11,792 nucleotides of DNA from Alphaproteobacteria bacterium (GTDB lineage Bacteria; Pseudomonadota; Alphaproteobacteria; ATCC43930; CGMCC-115725), in the NCBI GenBank assembly GCA_017353855.1, contig JAFMSA010000072.1:1-11792 (forward strand), given 5' to 3'. Numbering within the stretch: position 1 is the first letter of the stretch; each line of letters opens with the position of its first letter. The position numbers and the translations under genes are program-made. This document shows positions 1-5,952 of the stretch, piece after piece. The notes under the pieces are model-generated. The model searched no databases and was not told where the DNA came from. It saw only the letters and a list, made by a program, of their open reading frames with translations.

Positions 1-189
1 AAATTGACGCTGTTCAAGGCGAATGGGCTACGGTCGGTCCGCTACCAACGGATCCCTCCTGAGCGGGCCTGGATCGAGCTGACTGCTGGCCGGCTTGACA
101 TATATGAAGTTCCCGGCAGGCACTTCTCTGTAGTCGCAGAGCCCTATGCGCGCGTCCTGGCGACCAAGCTGCGCGCATGCCTCGACTGA
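1..189 (+). CDS. C-terminal end of a thioesterase domain (NRPS/PKS-type), 5' truncated by window edge
   Basis: The frame is open from base 1 and ends with TGA at 187-189, giving 62 codons. The end of the peptide has the layout of the last helix and strand of type I thioesterase domains that close NRPS and PKS proteins: a Trp-rich stretch (AWIELTAGRLDIYEVPG), then GRHFSVVAEPYARVLATKL and a terminal helix ending RACLD. The His of GRHF is the expected catalytic-triad His; in the family it belongs to a G-D/R-H-F motif followed by a short E-P segment. The Ser nucleophile and acid lie upstream, outside the window. Such domains release the finished chain from the last carrier protein by hydrolysis or cyclisation. 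It could instead be a stand-alone type II editing thioesterase, because only the tail is visible. The internal TTG at position 4 is not a real start. Confidence 0.6.
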   Translation, partial: KLTLFKANGLRSVRYQRIPPERAWIELTAGRLDIYEVPGRHFSVVAEPYARVLATKLRACLD

Positions 190-202
190 GCTGTTAGAGA
201 AG

Positions 203-658
203 TCAGCGCCACGCATCTCCGTTCAGTCGAAGCCTTCCCTGCTTCCCGGGCTCGAGCCTGCGACGCAGCCAGGACCAGGCGACGGCAATAGCCAACTCGG
301 TCGTCGGCAGCCCTTTGGTTCGCAACCACAGAGCGCACGCGCTCTTGGCGGTTGTTGTAACCAGATGCCCACCGCAAGCCCATGTCGCCGCGCTCGGCGA
401 TCGGCTGCAGGTGCCAGTCGTGCCGGGTCGGCGCGGTTCCCGCCGCGGCACTGGGCACCGCTCGAAAGGGTGGCACCGTGACCCGCCGCCTGTTGACGTC
501 AAGTCAGCAAGGAACCGACCTGCGAGTCTTGTCGACAACATAGCCGGTCAGTTCGGCGGTGATGATCTGTCCGATGCCGGCGTCCACCCGGATGTGGAGC
601 TTTCGCCAGGACCGGCGCCGGCTCATGGCGCGTTTTTCCGATGGACTCTCGCAGGAGC
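203..658 (-). pseudogene. Decayed IS5-family transposase, C-terminal part with internal deletion and frameshifts
   Basis: Reading the minus strand, about 655 to 510 encodes a stretch containing EKRAMSRRRSWRKLHIRVDA followed by GIGQIITAELTGYVVD, which is the RRSWRKLHxGVDAxTGxIVAxELT core of IS5-group DDE transposases, and then hits a TGA. From about 476 to 352 another frame gives VPSAAAGTAPTRHDWHLQPI, AERGDMGLRWASGYNNR, the usual late segment of these proteins. A third frame continues with LRTKGLPTTELAIAVA and LRRRLEPGK, matching the family's C-terminal helix, and ends near 203. About 50 residues are missing between the first two blocks, including the ADGAYD acidic residue. The N-terminal half is absent: homology stops abruptly near 658, where AT-rich DNA begins. 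No terminal inverted repeats or target duplication could be recognised. It cannot encode an active transposase. Confidence 0.72.
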
Positions 659-711
659 TATTCCGCTGTTCCGAGGTTTAGATTTAGATAAGATGATAAG
701 ATAGGAAAACG

Positions 712-843
712 ATGGCGATGCCGCTGCTCCTCCACTTCGACACGCTGCGTGAACAGGCACCGGCACTCCGCTACCTGCTGATGGAGAAATCGACAGAGTG
801 GCTCGACGTCTGTCGGCCCGCAGGGCGGATAACCGGCGATTAG
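712..843 (+). CDS. Possible small ORF, 43 aa, unknown
   Basis: ATG at 712 is preceded by ATAGGAAAACG, a passable Shine-Dalgarno (AGGAAA, spacing about 5). The ORF runs 43 codons to TAG at 841-843. The peptide starts MAMPLLLHFDTLREQAPALR, continues YLLMEKSTEWLDVCRPAG and ends RITGD. Most third positions are G or C, as in the real genes of the window, and the composition is that of a soluble helical peptide. I do not recognise it and see no membrane segment or motif. It lies just beyond the broken edge of the IS5 remnant and converges on the acyl-CoA synthetase gene. It could be a true small protein, the start of a gene truncated by rearrangement, or chance. Confidence 0.25.
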   Translation: MAMPLLLHFDTLREQAPALRYLLMEKSTEWLDVCRPAGRITGD

Positions 844-995
844 GGCTGCGCACTCTCCTCGGCGCCCTGCCGGTTGCAGCATCCCGAATGACCGAAACCA
901 CGCCCGCCGCAAAAAAAGCCGTCAGTCTCGACATCGTATTTTACATATTTCGCGCGTTACGCGATGAGCTCAATATTTGAGAGAGGTTATTGGGT
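844..995. other. Convergent intergenic gap
   Basis: This stretch separates the small ORF (plus) from the end of the acyl-CoA synthetase gene (minus). It includes an A7 run near 910 and a short inverted repeat, CTCAA-TAT-TTGAG, near 970-982, just downstream of the synthetase stop. The stem is AT-rich and short, so I do not call it a terminator. No gene is supported. Confidence 0.4.
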
Positions 996-2744
996 CTACC
1001 TCCGATAGAATACCTGAATAATTTTCTTAAGTTTGGCGAAGCTTCGCTCAAGAACGCCATCCGTGGGCATATCTGCTGACGGATATTGGCCATCGGGCCG
1101 AGTCGTTGCTTTCAACCGGTCACGGAGCTCGAATTTCTGAACCTTGCCGGTCGAGGTCTTGGGCAGCGGCCCGAAGACAATCATCCGCGGCACCTTATAA
1201 ACGGCGAGGTTGGCGCGGCACCAGGCAGTGATCTCCTCGGCCGGGACTGGTCCGGCATCCGGCTTGAGCGAGACAAACGCGCAAGGAACCTCGCCCCAGA
1301 CGGGATCGGGCTTGGCGACAACCGCCGCCTCTAAGATTTGCGGGTGGCGGTAGAGGACATCTTCGATCTCGAGCGAGGAAATATTGTCGCCGCCCACTAT
1401 GATAACATCCTTCGACCGATCCTTAATCTCGATGTAACTGTCGGGATGTTGGACCGCGAGGTCGCCGGTATGGAACCAGCCACCTTCAAAGGCCGCTTCT
1501 GTCGCAGCCGGGTTTTTCAGATACCCCCTCATCAACGTGTTTCCCTGCAATACGAGCTCACCCAAAGTGCTGCCGTCCGCGGGCACATCGGTCATTGTCT
1601 GGGGATCGACAACGCGGTTTGTATTCGGCACCAGGTTCGCCACTCCCTGGCGCGCCATGCGCGCCGCTCGCTGCGTCATCGGCAGGTCGGCCCAGTCGTC
1701 CTGCCAGGCACAAACCGTCGATGGGCCATAGCTTTCGGTCAATCCGTAAAGGTGGACCACACGGAATCCCATCCCTTCCATACCCTCGATAATAGACGCG
1801 GGCGGTGCCGAACCCCCCGTAGCGACCTCGACAACGTGGTCAGAGCTGCGCTTGATCTGTTCCGGCGCATGCACGAGAAGGTTTAGAATGATCGGTGCGC
1901 CGCACATATGGGTTACCCGGTGCTCCGCGATCGCCGAAAAGATCGATGCCGGATCGGCGCGACGCAGGCAGACATGACTGCCGGCAACGGCGGTTACACC
2001 CCAGGTAAAGGTCCAGCCGTTGCAATGAAACATCGGCAGCGTCCATAGATAGGCCGAGCGGTGATCGAGCCCAAAGATGATCGCGTTGCTCATCGCGTTC
2101 AGAAAGGCGCCGCGGTGATGATAAACGACACCCTTGGGATTGCCGGTGGTACCCGAGGTGTAATTGAGCGCGATCGGTTCCCATTCGTCGCGGGGCGTGT
2201 CCCAAGGAGCTTCGGGATTGCCCTCGCGCAGGAAAGCCTCGTATTCGATCCCGCCGAGCGATGCGCCGACGCCATCGTCGATTTCCACGAGCGGTATCGG
2301 ACTGTCGAGCTCTTTGAGCGCCGCGGTGACGATCGGGGCGAATTCACGGTCGGCAATCAGCAGCTTCGCCTCACCATGCGCCAGGATAAACGCGATCGAG
2401 CGAGCATCGAGCCGATAATTCAGCGCATTGAGGACCGCTCCTGCCATCGGCACACCGTAATGCGCCTCGAGTAATGGCGGAATGTTCGGCGCCATGACGG
2501 CCACCGTGTCCCGCGACTGAATGCCACGCCGGCGCAAGGCATCGGCCAGGCGGCGGCAGCGCTCGTAAAACTGGCTATACGTGAAGCGGTTCGCCCCATG
2601 GATGACCGCTGTCCGGCTCGGATATACCGCAGCGGCGCGAGCCAGAAAAGTGAGTGGTGTCAACGCCGTGAAGTTCGCTGCATTCGGAGCAAGATACGTC
2701 CGGGCGTCGACCTCGTGACCTTGTGAACCTTCGATTAACGACAT
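996..2744 (-). CDS. Acyl-CoA synthetase (AMP-forming, ANL superfamily)
   Basis: 582-aa cytosolic enzyme expected to join a carboxylic acid to CoA through an acyl-adenylate, using ATP. The adenylation motifs are intact: P-loop YTSGTTGNPKG (195-205), YGLTES (333-338), HTGD (425-428), hinge and A8 region DRSKDVIIVGGDNIS (442-456), and the C-terminal catalytic lysine in PKTSTGKVQK (528-537, Lys534). The N-terminus (NAANFTALTPLTFLARAAAV) is typical of the bacterial/plant short- to medium-chain group that includes plant AAE and benzoate-CoA ligase-like enzymes, so the substrate is open. I chose ATG at 2744 rather than the GTG at 2762, because GGGGAGGGG between them is the ribosome-binding site. Motif A10 is followed by an unusually long basic tail (about 540-582). 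Nothing on its strand overlaps it; the nearest upstream gene is the acid symporter. Confidence 0.93.
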   Translation of the reverse strand: MSLIEGSQGHEVDARTYLAPNAANFTALTPLTFLARAAAVYPSRTAVIHGANRFTYSQFYERCRRLADALRRRGIQSRDTVAVMAPNIPPLLEAHYGVPMAGAVLNALNYRLDARSIAFILAHGEAKLLIADREFAPIVTAALKELDSPIPLVEIDDGVGASLGGIEYEAFLREGNPEAPWDTPRDEWEPIALNYTSGTTGNPKGVVYHHRGAFLNAMSNAIIFGLDHRSAYLWTLPMFHCNGWTFTWGVTAVAGSHVCLRRADPASIFSAIAEHRVTHMCGAPIILNLLVHAPEQIKRSSDHVVEVATGGSAPPASIIEGMEGMGFRVVHLYGLTESYGPSTVCAWQDDWADLPMTQRAARMARQGVANLVPNTNRVVDPQTMTDVPADGSTLGELVLQGNTLMRGYLKNPAATEAAFEGGWFHTGDLAVQHPDSYIEIKDRSKDVIIVGGDNISSLEIEDVLYRHPQILEAAVVAKPDPVWGEVPCAFVSLKPDAGPVPAEEITAWCRANLAVYKVPRMIVFGPLPKTSTGKVQKFELRDRLKATTRPDGQYPSADMPTDGVLERSFAKLKKIIQVFYRR

Positions 2745-2749
2745 GAACA

Positions 2750-2759
2750 ATCCCCTCCC
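2750..2759 (-). promoter_or_regulatory. Ribosome-binding site fixing the acyl-CoA synthetase start
   Basis: On the minus strand the bases GGGGAGGGGA lie about 5 nt before the ATG at 2744. The longer frame starting with GTG at 2762 would have to translate through this Shine-Dalgarno, so the ATG is preferred. Confidence 0.7.
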
Positions 2760-2798
2760 CACGAGGCCGTCGGAAAATTCGGCGTTCGCGGGCTAAAC

Positions 2799-2809
2799 GT
2801 TAACTTAAC
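2799..2809. promoter_or_regulatory. 11-bp palindrome upstream of the acyl-CoA synthetase
   Basis: GTTAA-C-TTAAC is a perfect inverted repeat with one central base, 55-65 bases before the synthetase ATG and in AT-rich DNA. Its position suits an operator or promoter element. No clear -35/-10 pair could be placed around it, so its role is a guess. Confidence 0.3.
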
Positions 2810-3202
2810 TTCGTGTTAGGCTCGCCGCAAATTAAAATAAGCCGGACGTTGGTGAAATGCAGGTAATGTTTCCGATCCGTGCCGGTCGTCGGACGTGACG
2901 TTCTTGAAAAGAAAGCCATCGTTTGCGTCTGCATCTGTGAATGTATTGTAGTCGTGGAGTTGAGCAACCGCTAGCCTCATCCTAGCGCAATACCCATAAT
3001 GATATATCACGCATGGGCAGGTTGCTTATCCAGGGGCGCGACAGCGCCGCTGACCGCAAAACCCGGGTCGGTCTTTATGGTTGGCGGATTGCGGGTGCTC
3101 TCTTCCGTCACGCAACGCACGCCGCATTCGCAACCGATCTGTTTTTCATTTAGTGGCTTTCCCGAAGCGCGCTGCGTTTCCGGTCTCGTCTTTATGAACC
3201 AC

Positions 3203-3218
3203 CGTCAGCACGCTGACG
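3203..3218. repeat. 16-bp inverted repeat (7-bp arms, 2-bp centre)
   Basis: CGTCAGC-AC-GCTGACG has perfect 7-bp arms. The half-site GTCAGC/GCTGAC also occurs near 3049 and 3274 in the same gap. No gene starts close by on either strand with good evidence, so it is recorded as a repeat rather than an operator. Confidence 0.45.
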
Positions 3219-3525
3219 CTCTGCTGGACGGCTTCCAGTCTCGCGACCAGGGCAGTTCCTGACCCTTGTTCTGTCAGCGGTGTTGATTTTACGCGGCAAC
3301 TATCCCCTCCAAACCGCAACCAGCATTTTGAATAGCACTTGACGGTCTTGCCGCTGATGAGGGGCTTCCCCTGCCTCAGCTTCCTGCCACCCGCGCCCGG
3401 GGTGCAGCGCTGGCTGCATAAACGGCAGAAGATCCGCCCTTAATCTACACGGTTGACGAGCAGCACTCCTTTGCATTGGCGGTGCAGTGCCGCTAGTAAG
3501 AGTACCGGTTTCCATAACAACGCAC

Positions 3526-3702
3526 CTATCGGGCCATGCTGCCTTCCGATTCTGCAGCGAGCACGATCGGGTCACGATTGATATCGGCAATCAAGGCTCT
3601 CAGGCATTTCCCGAGTTCGTCTTTGGAAGGGGCGCGGATGCGGCGAGCATCGAGCGTACCAGCTTGGAGAAGACCCTCGTTGAGACTGAGCCAGTGCCTC
3701 AC
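3526..3702 (-). CDS. Possible 58-aa ORF translationally coupled to the symporter
   Basis: The symporter gene ends ...TGG GGG TGA, and a GTG sharing three bases with that stop (GTGA overlap) opens a 58-codon frame ending in TAG at 3526-3528. Such overlaps are typical of translational coupling, and the GGGG just upstream could help re-initiation. The peptide begins MRHWLSLNEGLLQAGTLDAR, then RIRAPSKDELGKCLRALIAD, and ends in a region with INRDPIVLAAESEG. It looks like a soluble, charged, helical protein. I do not recognise the family. Codon bias is weaker than in the symporter, so it may instead be the remnant of a longer gene whose other end was lost when the symporter or surrounding DNA was rearranged. 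Confidence 0.35.
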   Translation of the reverse strand: MRHWLSLNEGLLQAGTLDARRIRAPSKDELGKCLRALIADINRDPIVLAAESEGSMAR

Positions 3703-5069
3703 CCCCAGGCACTGGGATCCGACCCCGGACTGGCCGGCTCGGCCAGGTCAAGCTGAGGCGCAACGCGCGTCCCACGCAGCACGAGCAATGCCGTCGCCAC
3801 CGCGGCAATGATCGCAAAGAAGCAGGCACTCAAAAAGATTTGCTTTGGTGGCAGACCCCGCGTCAACAGGAAGCCGCCCAGCGGCGCGGCGGCGATGCCG
3901 CCGAGCCGGCCTATGCCGAGCGCCCAGCCGATGCCGCTCGTGCGCATCCGCGCCGGGTAGAGCGCACCGCACGTCGCGTTGGCGCCGGTCTGACTGCCGA
4001 TGCTCGTGACCCCGGACAGGAAGATCACCGCCAGTAGCATCACGTAGGGCATTGCGACAAGCGCGATCAGCGCGATGAACACGGCACCAACGGCGTAATG
4101 TAAAGCCAGCGATCGTTCCGGGCCGACGCGGTCGATCAGGAACCCAAGGTATAGCACGGCGATGATCCCACCAAGAGCATGGAGGCTTGTTGCGAACACC
4201 GCTTCGGGGGGTGTCATGCCGGTCAGGTGCAATACCTCGGGCAGCCAGAAGACGAACAGGTACAGATTCACCAGGCTGCAAAAGAAGATGACCCATAGCA
4301 GTGCGGTCTGCAGCGCGTACCCCTTACCAAACAGCATTTTGACCGGGTTTTCGTGGGCAATGTCCACACCATGGGGCGTCGCCTGCCCCGGCGCAATGCC
4401 GAGGCGCGCCAACAACGCCCGATGGCGCGGCGTGAGGTTTGTTCTTGCCACGAGAAAACGTGGTGACTCCGGCAGCCAAAGCGCTATAACCAGCAGCAAC
4501 AAGATCGGAAACGCGCCACCCAGGATGAAGATCACCGGCCACGGGTAGTGCCGCAACAGCACGGCCACGATCTGGCCGCCTAAAAAACCGCCGATCGGCG
4601 CCCCGGTGAAAGTGACCATAATCATCGTCGCGCGCAGGCGCTGCGGCGTGTAATCGCCGGTCAGCGCCGTCGTCCCCGAAAACGCGCCAGCGATGCCCAG
4701 CCCGGTGAAAAACCGCAGCGCGGCCAGCATGCCGAGCGAACCGGTGAAGGCGCTCAGCAGCGATGCCAAGCCGAAGATCGCCATGCTTGCGAGGAGGAGC
4801 GGCTTGCGCCCGAAACGGTCACCGATCGGTCCGGAAGAGAGGGCGCCCACCATGACGCCTAGATTGGACCATAGGAAGGCCAGGGAGAACGCCGACGGCG
4901 GCAGGTTCCAGGCGTGGGTCAACGACGGCACCGCCCAGCCAATCGAACCGACGTCATAGCCGTCGCAGATCTGGATCAACGCACAGATCGCCACGACGCG
5001 GATCTGCAGCGCGCCGATACGCTGGTTCTCCAACGCCGATTCCGTGGCGGACAAAGCAGCTTCTGCCAT
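3699..5069 (-). CDS. MFS transporter, aromatic acid:H+ symporter (AAHS)-like
   Basis: 456-aa inner-membrane protein expected to bring an aromatic or related carboxylic acid into the cell with protons. TM1 carries DGYDVGSIGWAVP (36-48), the DGxD signature of the PcaK/BenK/MhpT group whose two Asp residues are needed for transport. The TM2-3 loop has GDRFGRKPLL (83-92, MFS motif A), TM4 has RFFTGLGIAG (119-128), and LPESPRF (199-205) closes the first half. About twelve hydrophobic segments can be placed, with the central cytosolic loop at about 205-250. The ATG at 5069 has GGGAGGAAG about 5 nt upstream. A sigma70-type promoter lies at 5170-5198. The exact substrate is not readable from sequence; protocatechuate, 4-hydroxybenzoate, benzoate or phenylpropanoids are typical for the family. 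An acyl-CoA ligase lies downstream on the same strand. Confidence 0.88.
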   Translation of the reverse strand: MAEAALSATESALENQRIGALQIRVVAICALIQICDGYDVGSIGWAVPSLTHAWNLPPSAFSLAFLWSNLGVMVGALSSGPIGDRFGRKPLLLASMAIFGLASLLSAFTGSLGMLAALRFFTGLGIAGAFSGTTALTGDYTPQRLRATMIMVTFTGAPIGGFLGGQIVAVLLRHYPWPVIFILGGAFPILLLLVIALWLPESPRFLVARTNLTPRHRALLARLGIAPGQATPHGVDIAHENPVKMLFGKGYALQTALLWVIFFCSLVNLYLFVFWLPEVLHLTGMTPPEAVFATSLHALGGIIAVLYLGFLIDRVGPERSLALHYAVGAVFIALIALVAMPYVMLLAVIFLSGVTSIGSQTGANATCGALYPARMRTSGIGWALGIGRLGGIAAAPLGGFLLTRGLPPKQIFLSACFFAIIAAVATALLVLRGTRVAPQLDLAEPASPGSDPSAWG

Positions 5070-5107
5070 TATTGTCTTCCTCCCTGATTGCTCTTTGGCG
5101 CTGTTCA

Positions 5108-5139
5108 GGAGCGCCCCGCAGGCCTCGCCCGGACGCTCC
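5108..5139 (-). promoter_or_regulatory. Possible hairpin in the symporter 5' leader
   Basis: GGAGCG (5108-5113) and CGCTCC (5134-5139) can pair across a GC-rich 20-nt loop, within the roughly 95-nt leader predicted between the promoter and the ATG. The stem is only 6 bp, so a regulatory role is uncertain. Confidence 0.2.
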
Positions 5140-5169
5140 AGGAGATCATAGGTCGAATTGCATTAGCTT

Positions 5170-5198
5170 AGTTTAGGCAAAGTACTCCGGCCCGTCAA
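5170..5198 (-). promoter_or_regulatory. Sigma70-type promoter of the AAHS transporter
   Basis: On the minus strand, -35 TTGACG (5193-5198, 5 of 6 consensus) is followed by exactly 17 bases and then -10 TAAACT (5170-5175, 4 of 6). The predicted start of transcription is near 5163, leaving a leader of about 95 nt before the ATG at 5069. The surrounding AT-rich bases (AAATTTTGACG) stand out in this GC-rich window. Confidence 0.6.
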
Positions 5199-5205
5199 AA
5201 TTTAC

Positions 5206-5217
5206 CCGGATATCCGG
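5206..5217. promoter_or_regulatory. 12-bp palindrome CCGGATATCCGG, candidate regulator site
   Basis: This perfect palindrome is centred about 48 bases before the predicted transcription start and 8 bases upstream of the -35 hexamer. That is the usual position for an activator such as an IclR-, LysR- or MarR-type regulator of aromatic uptake. No regulator gene is in the window, so the cognate protein is unknown. Confidence 0.45.
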
Positions 5218-5567
5218 ATTAACTGGACGCCACCCGCAGGCGACGCCAAACAGCGATTTAGGCCAAGGTGTCACGGATCATCGGCTATCTTGTGCGGCGA
5301 CCGACGTTGGCATCGAAGGGGGACGGGCAGTTGACGAGCCCTGTCGAGCCGCAAGTCTGATCCGTGCAGAGAGGCGATCGCTCTTTTCGCGTGCCGCTTA
5401 TCCCACCCTTCAAAACCGGGGCTCTCTGGTCATTACTTGCCCGCACGGCAGCGGCGCCAAAGCCGACCGCAGGGTGCCGAACATGCCGAAATCGAGTGTC
5501 GGATTGGAGCGAAACCGGGCGCGCTTTTCGACGGAAATCCGGCGCCGGTTTGCTGCAATTTCTGTAG
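5218..5567. other. Gene-free stretch with mobile-element-like junk
   Basis: About 350 bases without a supported gene. Open frames here lack start signals and motifs. TGCCGAA occurs twice, 9 bp apart (5475-5481 and 5484-5490), in the context TGCCGAACATGCCGAAATCG, which recalls the short repeats at the ends of some IS21-family elements; that likeness is from memory and weak. The recombinase remnant breaks off abruptly at the right edge of this stretch (about 5568), so a junction with foreign DNA lies there. Confidence 0.3.
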
Positions 5568-5763
5568 CTGCGCGTGCTCAAGCGCGCCACCATTCGCAAG
5601 ATAGGCTGTGATGTTGTCCGAAAGCCGTGATGCCAGCCGACGCGGCCGACAGACCATGCGGCGTCGGGCTGCGCCATCGGCTACTCGGTCGACACGGTGC
5701 CGGGCATCCGCGCGAGGTACGAGCCCCCTTGCGATCCTCGGCAATCCCCCGCCTTGTCGACCC
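5568..5763 (-). pseudogene. Frameshifted C-terminal remnant of a tyrosine recombinase (phage-type integrase)
   Basis: Three minus-strand frames read in order give VDKAG, then IAEDRKG, then (after an in-frame TAG) PMAQPDAAW...GRVGWHHGFRTT, then NITAYLANGGALEHAQ. This follows the order of integrases with AGIAEDRKGxLFRT, then MxQPDAWxMIRRR, then a GCHxFRATGITAYLANGGxLEHAQ block. The H-x-F-R motif holds two catalytic residues of tyrosine recombinases (here H-G-F-R). Homology stops at EHAQ near 5568, so the final H/W and nucleophilic Tyr are missing. With at least three frame changes and a stop it is dead. It marks a former integrative element or shufflon-type locus; no attachment site was identified. 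Confidence 0.68.
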
Positions 5764-5795
5764 GACGGAGGCGCGCGAGGCCTCAGCGGGCGCGT

Positions 5796-5908
5796 GCCCA
5801 GGTCCTGATTAGACAAGGGCGCCTCCTCGCGCGCCTGACGGATCTCGTTGTCGCAAGGTGAGTTCGCAGCACAGCGATTTCGTATAAGTCTTCGGGATCC
5901 TCCAGCAT
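5796..5908 (-). pseudogene. Degenerate small ORF, antitoxin-like, unassigned
   Basis: A minus-strand ATG at 5908 opens MLEDPEDLYEIAVLRTHL. After a frame change near 5850 the reading continues NEIRQAREEAPLSNQDLG. Joined, these would give an acidic, helical protein of about 35-40 residues whose size and composition recall small Phd/RelB-class antitoxins, but I cannot assign a family. It lies directly upstream of the recombinase remnant on the same strand and overlaps the region just before the plus-strand MFS gene. It may be chance, since the pieces are short. Confidence 0.28.
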
Positions 5909-5939
5909 CAGTCCGATACTACGGCGCAGCGAAACTGAC

Positions 5940-5947
5940 AAGGTGAG
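5940..5947 (+). promoter_or_regulatory. Ribosome-binding site for the GTG-started MFS gene
   Basis: AAGGTGAG lies 5 nt before GTG at 5953. The next in-frame Met is residue 47, inside the first membrane segment, so the GTG is the likely start. Confidence 0.55.
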
Positions 5948-5952
5948 CAGAC

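Larger units (their letters stand above)
2763..3525. other. Large intergenic gap with several palindromes, no convincing gene
   Basis: About 760 bases between the synthetase and the small ORF behind the symporter. Open frames on both strands (for example 2816-3010 minus and 2999-3262 plus) lack Shine-Dalgarno sequences, recognisable motifs and consistent codon bias, so I do not call them genes. The 2763-3010 part is more AT-rich than its surroundings and is the likely synthetase promoter region. The stretch holds these palindromes: GTTAACTTAAC (2799-2809), CGCTAG/CTAGCG (2969-2987), TGATATATCA (3000-3009) and CGTCAGC-AC-GCTGACG (3203-3218). No tRNA-like fold or terminator with a T-tract was found. 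Confidence 0.5.

Noticed and set aside
92..108. TTGACATATAT resembling a -35/-10 element
   Set aside because: Lies inside the thioesterase coding frame and has no correctly spaced -10.
493..502. TTGACGTCAA palindrome
   Set aside because: Falls inside the transposase relic near its internal deletion; no gene start nearby makes it a credible operator.
2745..2762. GTG start six codons upstream of the acyl-CoA synthetase ATG
   Set aside because: The ribosome-binding site GGGGAGGGG lies within this extension.
2816..3010. Minus-strand 64-codon ORF between the synthetase and the symporter
   Set aside because: No Shine-Dalgarno, weak codon bias and no recognisable motif; it overlaps the probable synthetase promoter region.
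3150..3440. Long minus-strand open frame containing TALVARLEAVQQSVSVLTVV
   Set aside because: Coherent in places, but it has no ATG start or Shine-Dalgarno and no family resemblance.
5368..5380. GCGATCGC octamers (also near 11510) resembling cyanobacterial HIP1
   Set aside because: Only a couple of copies in almost 12 kb; expected by chance in GC-rich DNA.
5883..5888. TATAAG as a -10 for the second MFS gene
   Set aside because: No acceptable -35 at 15-18 bp spacing.
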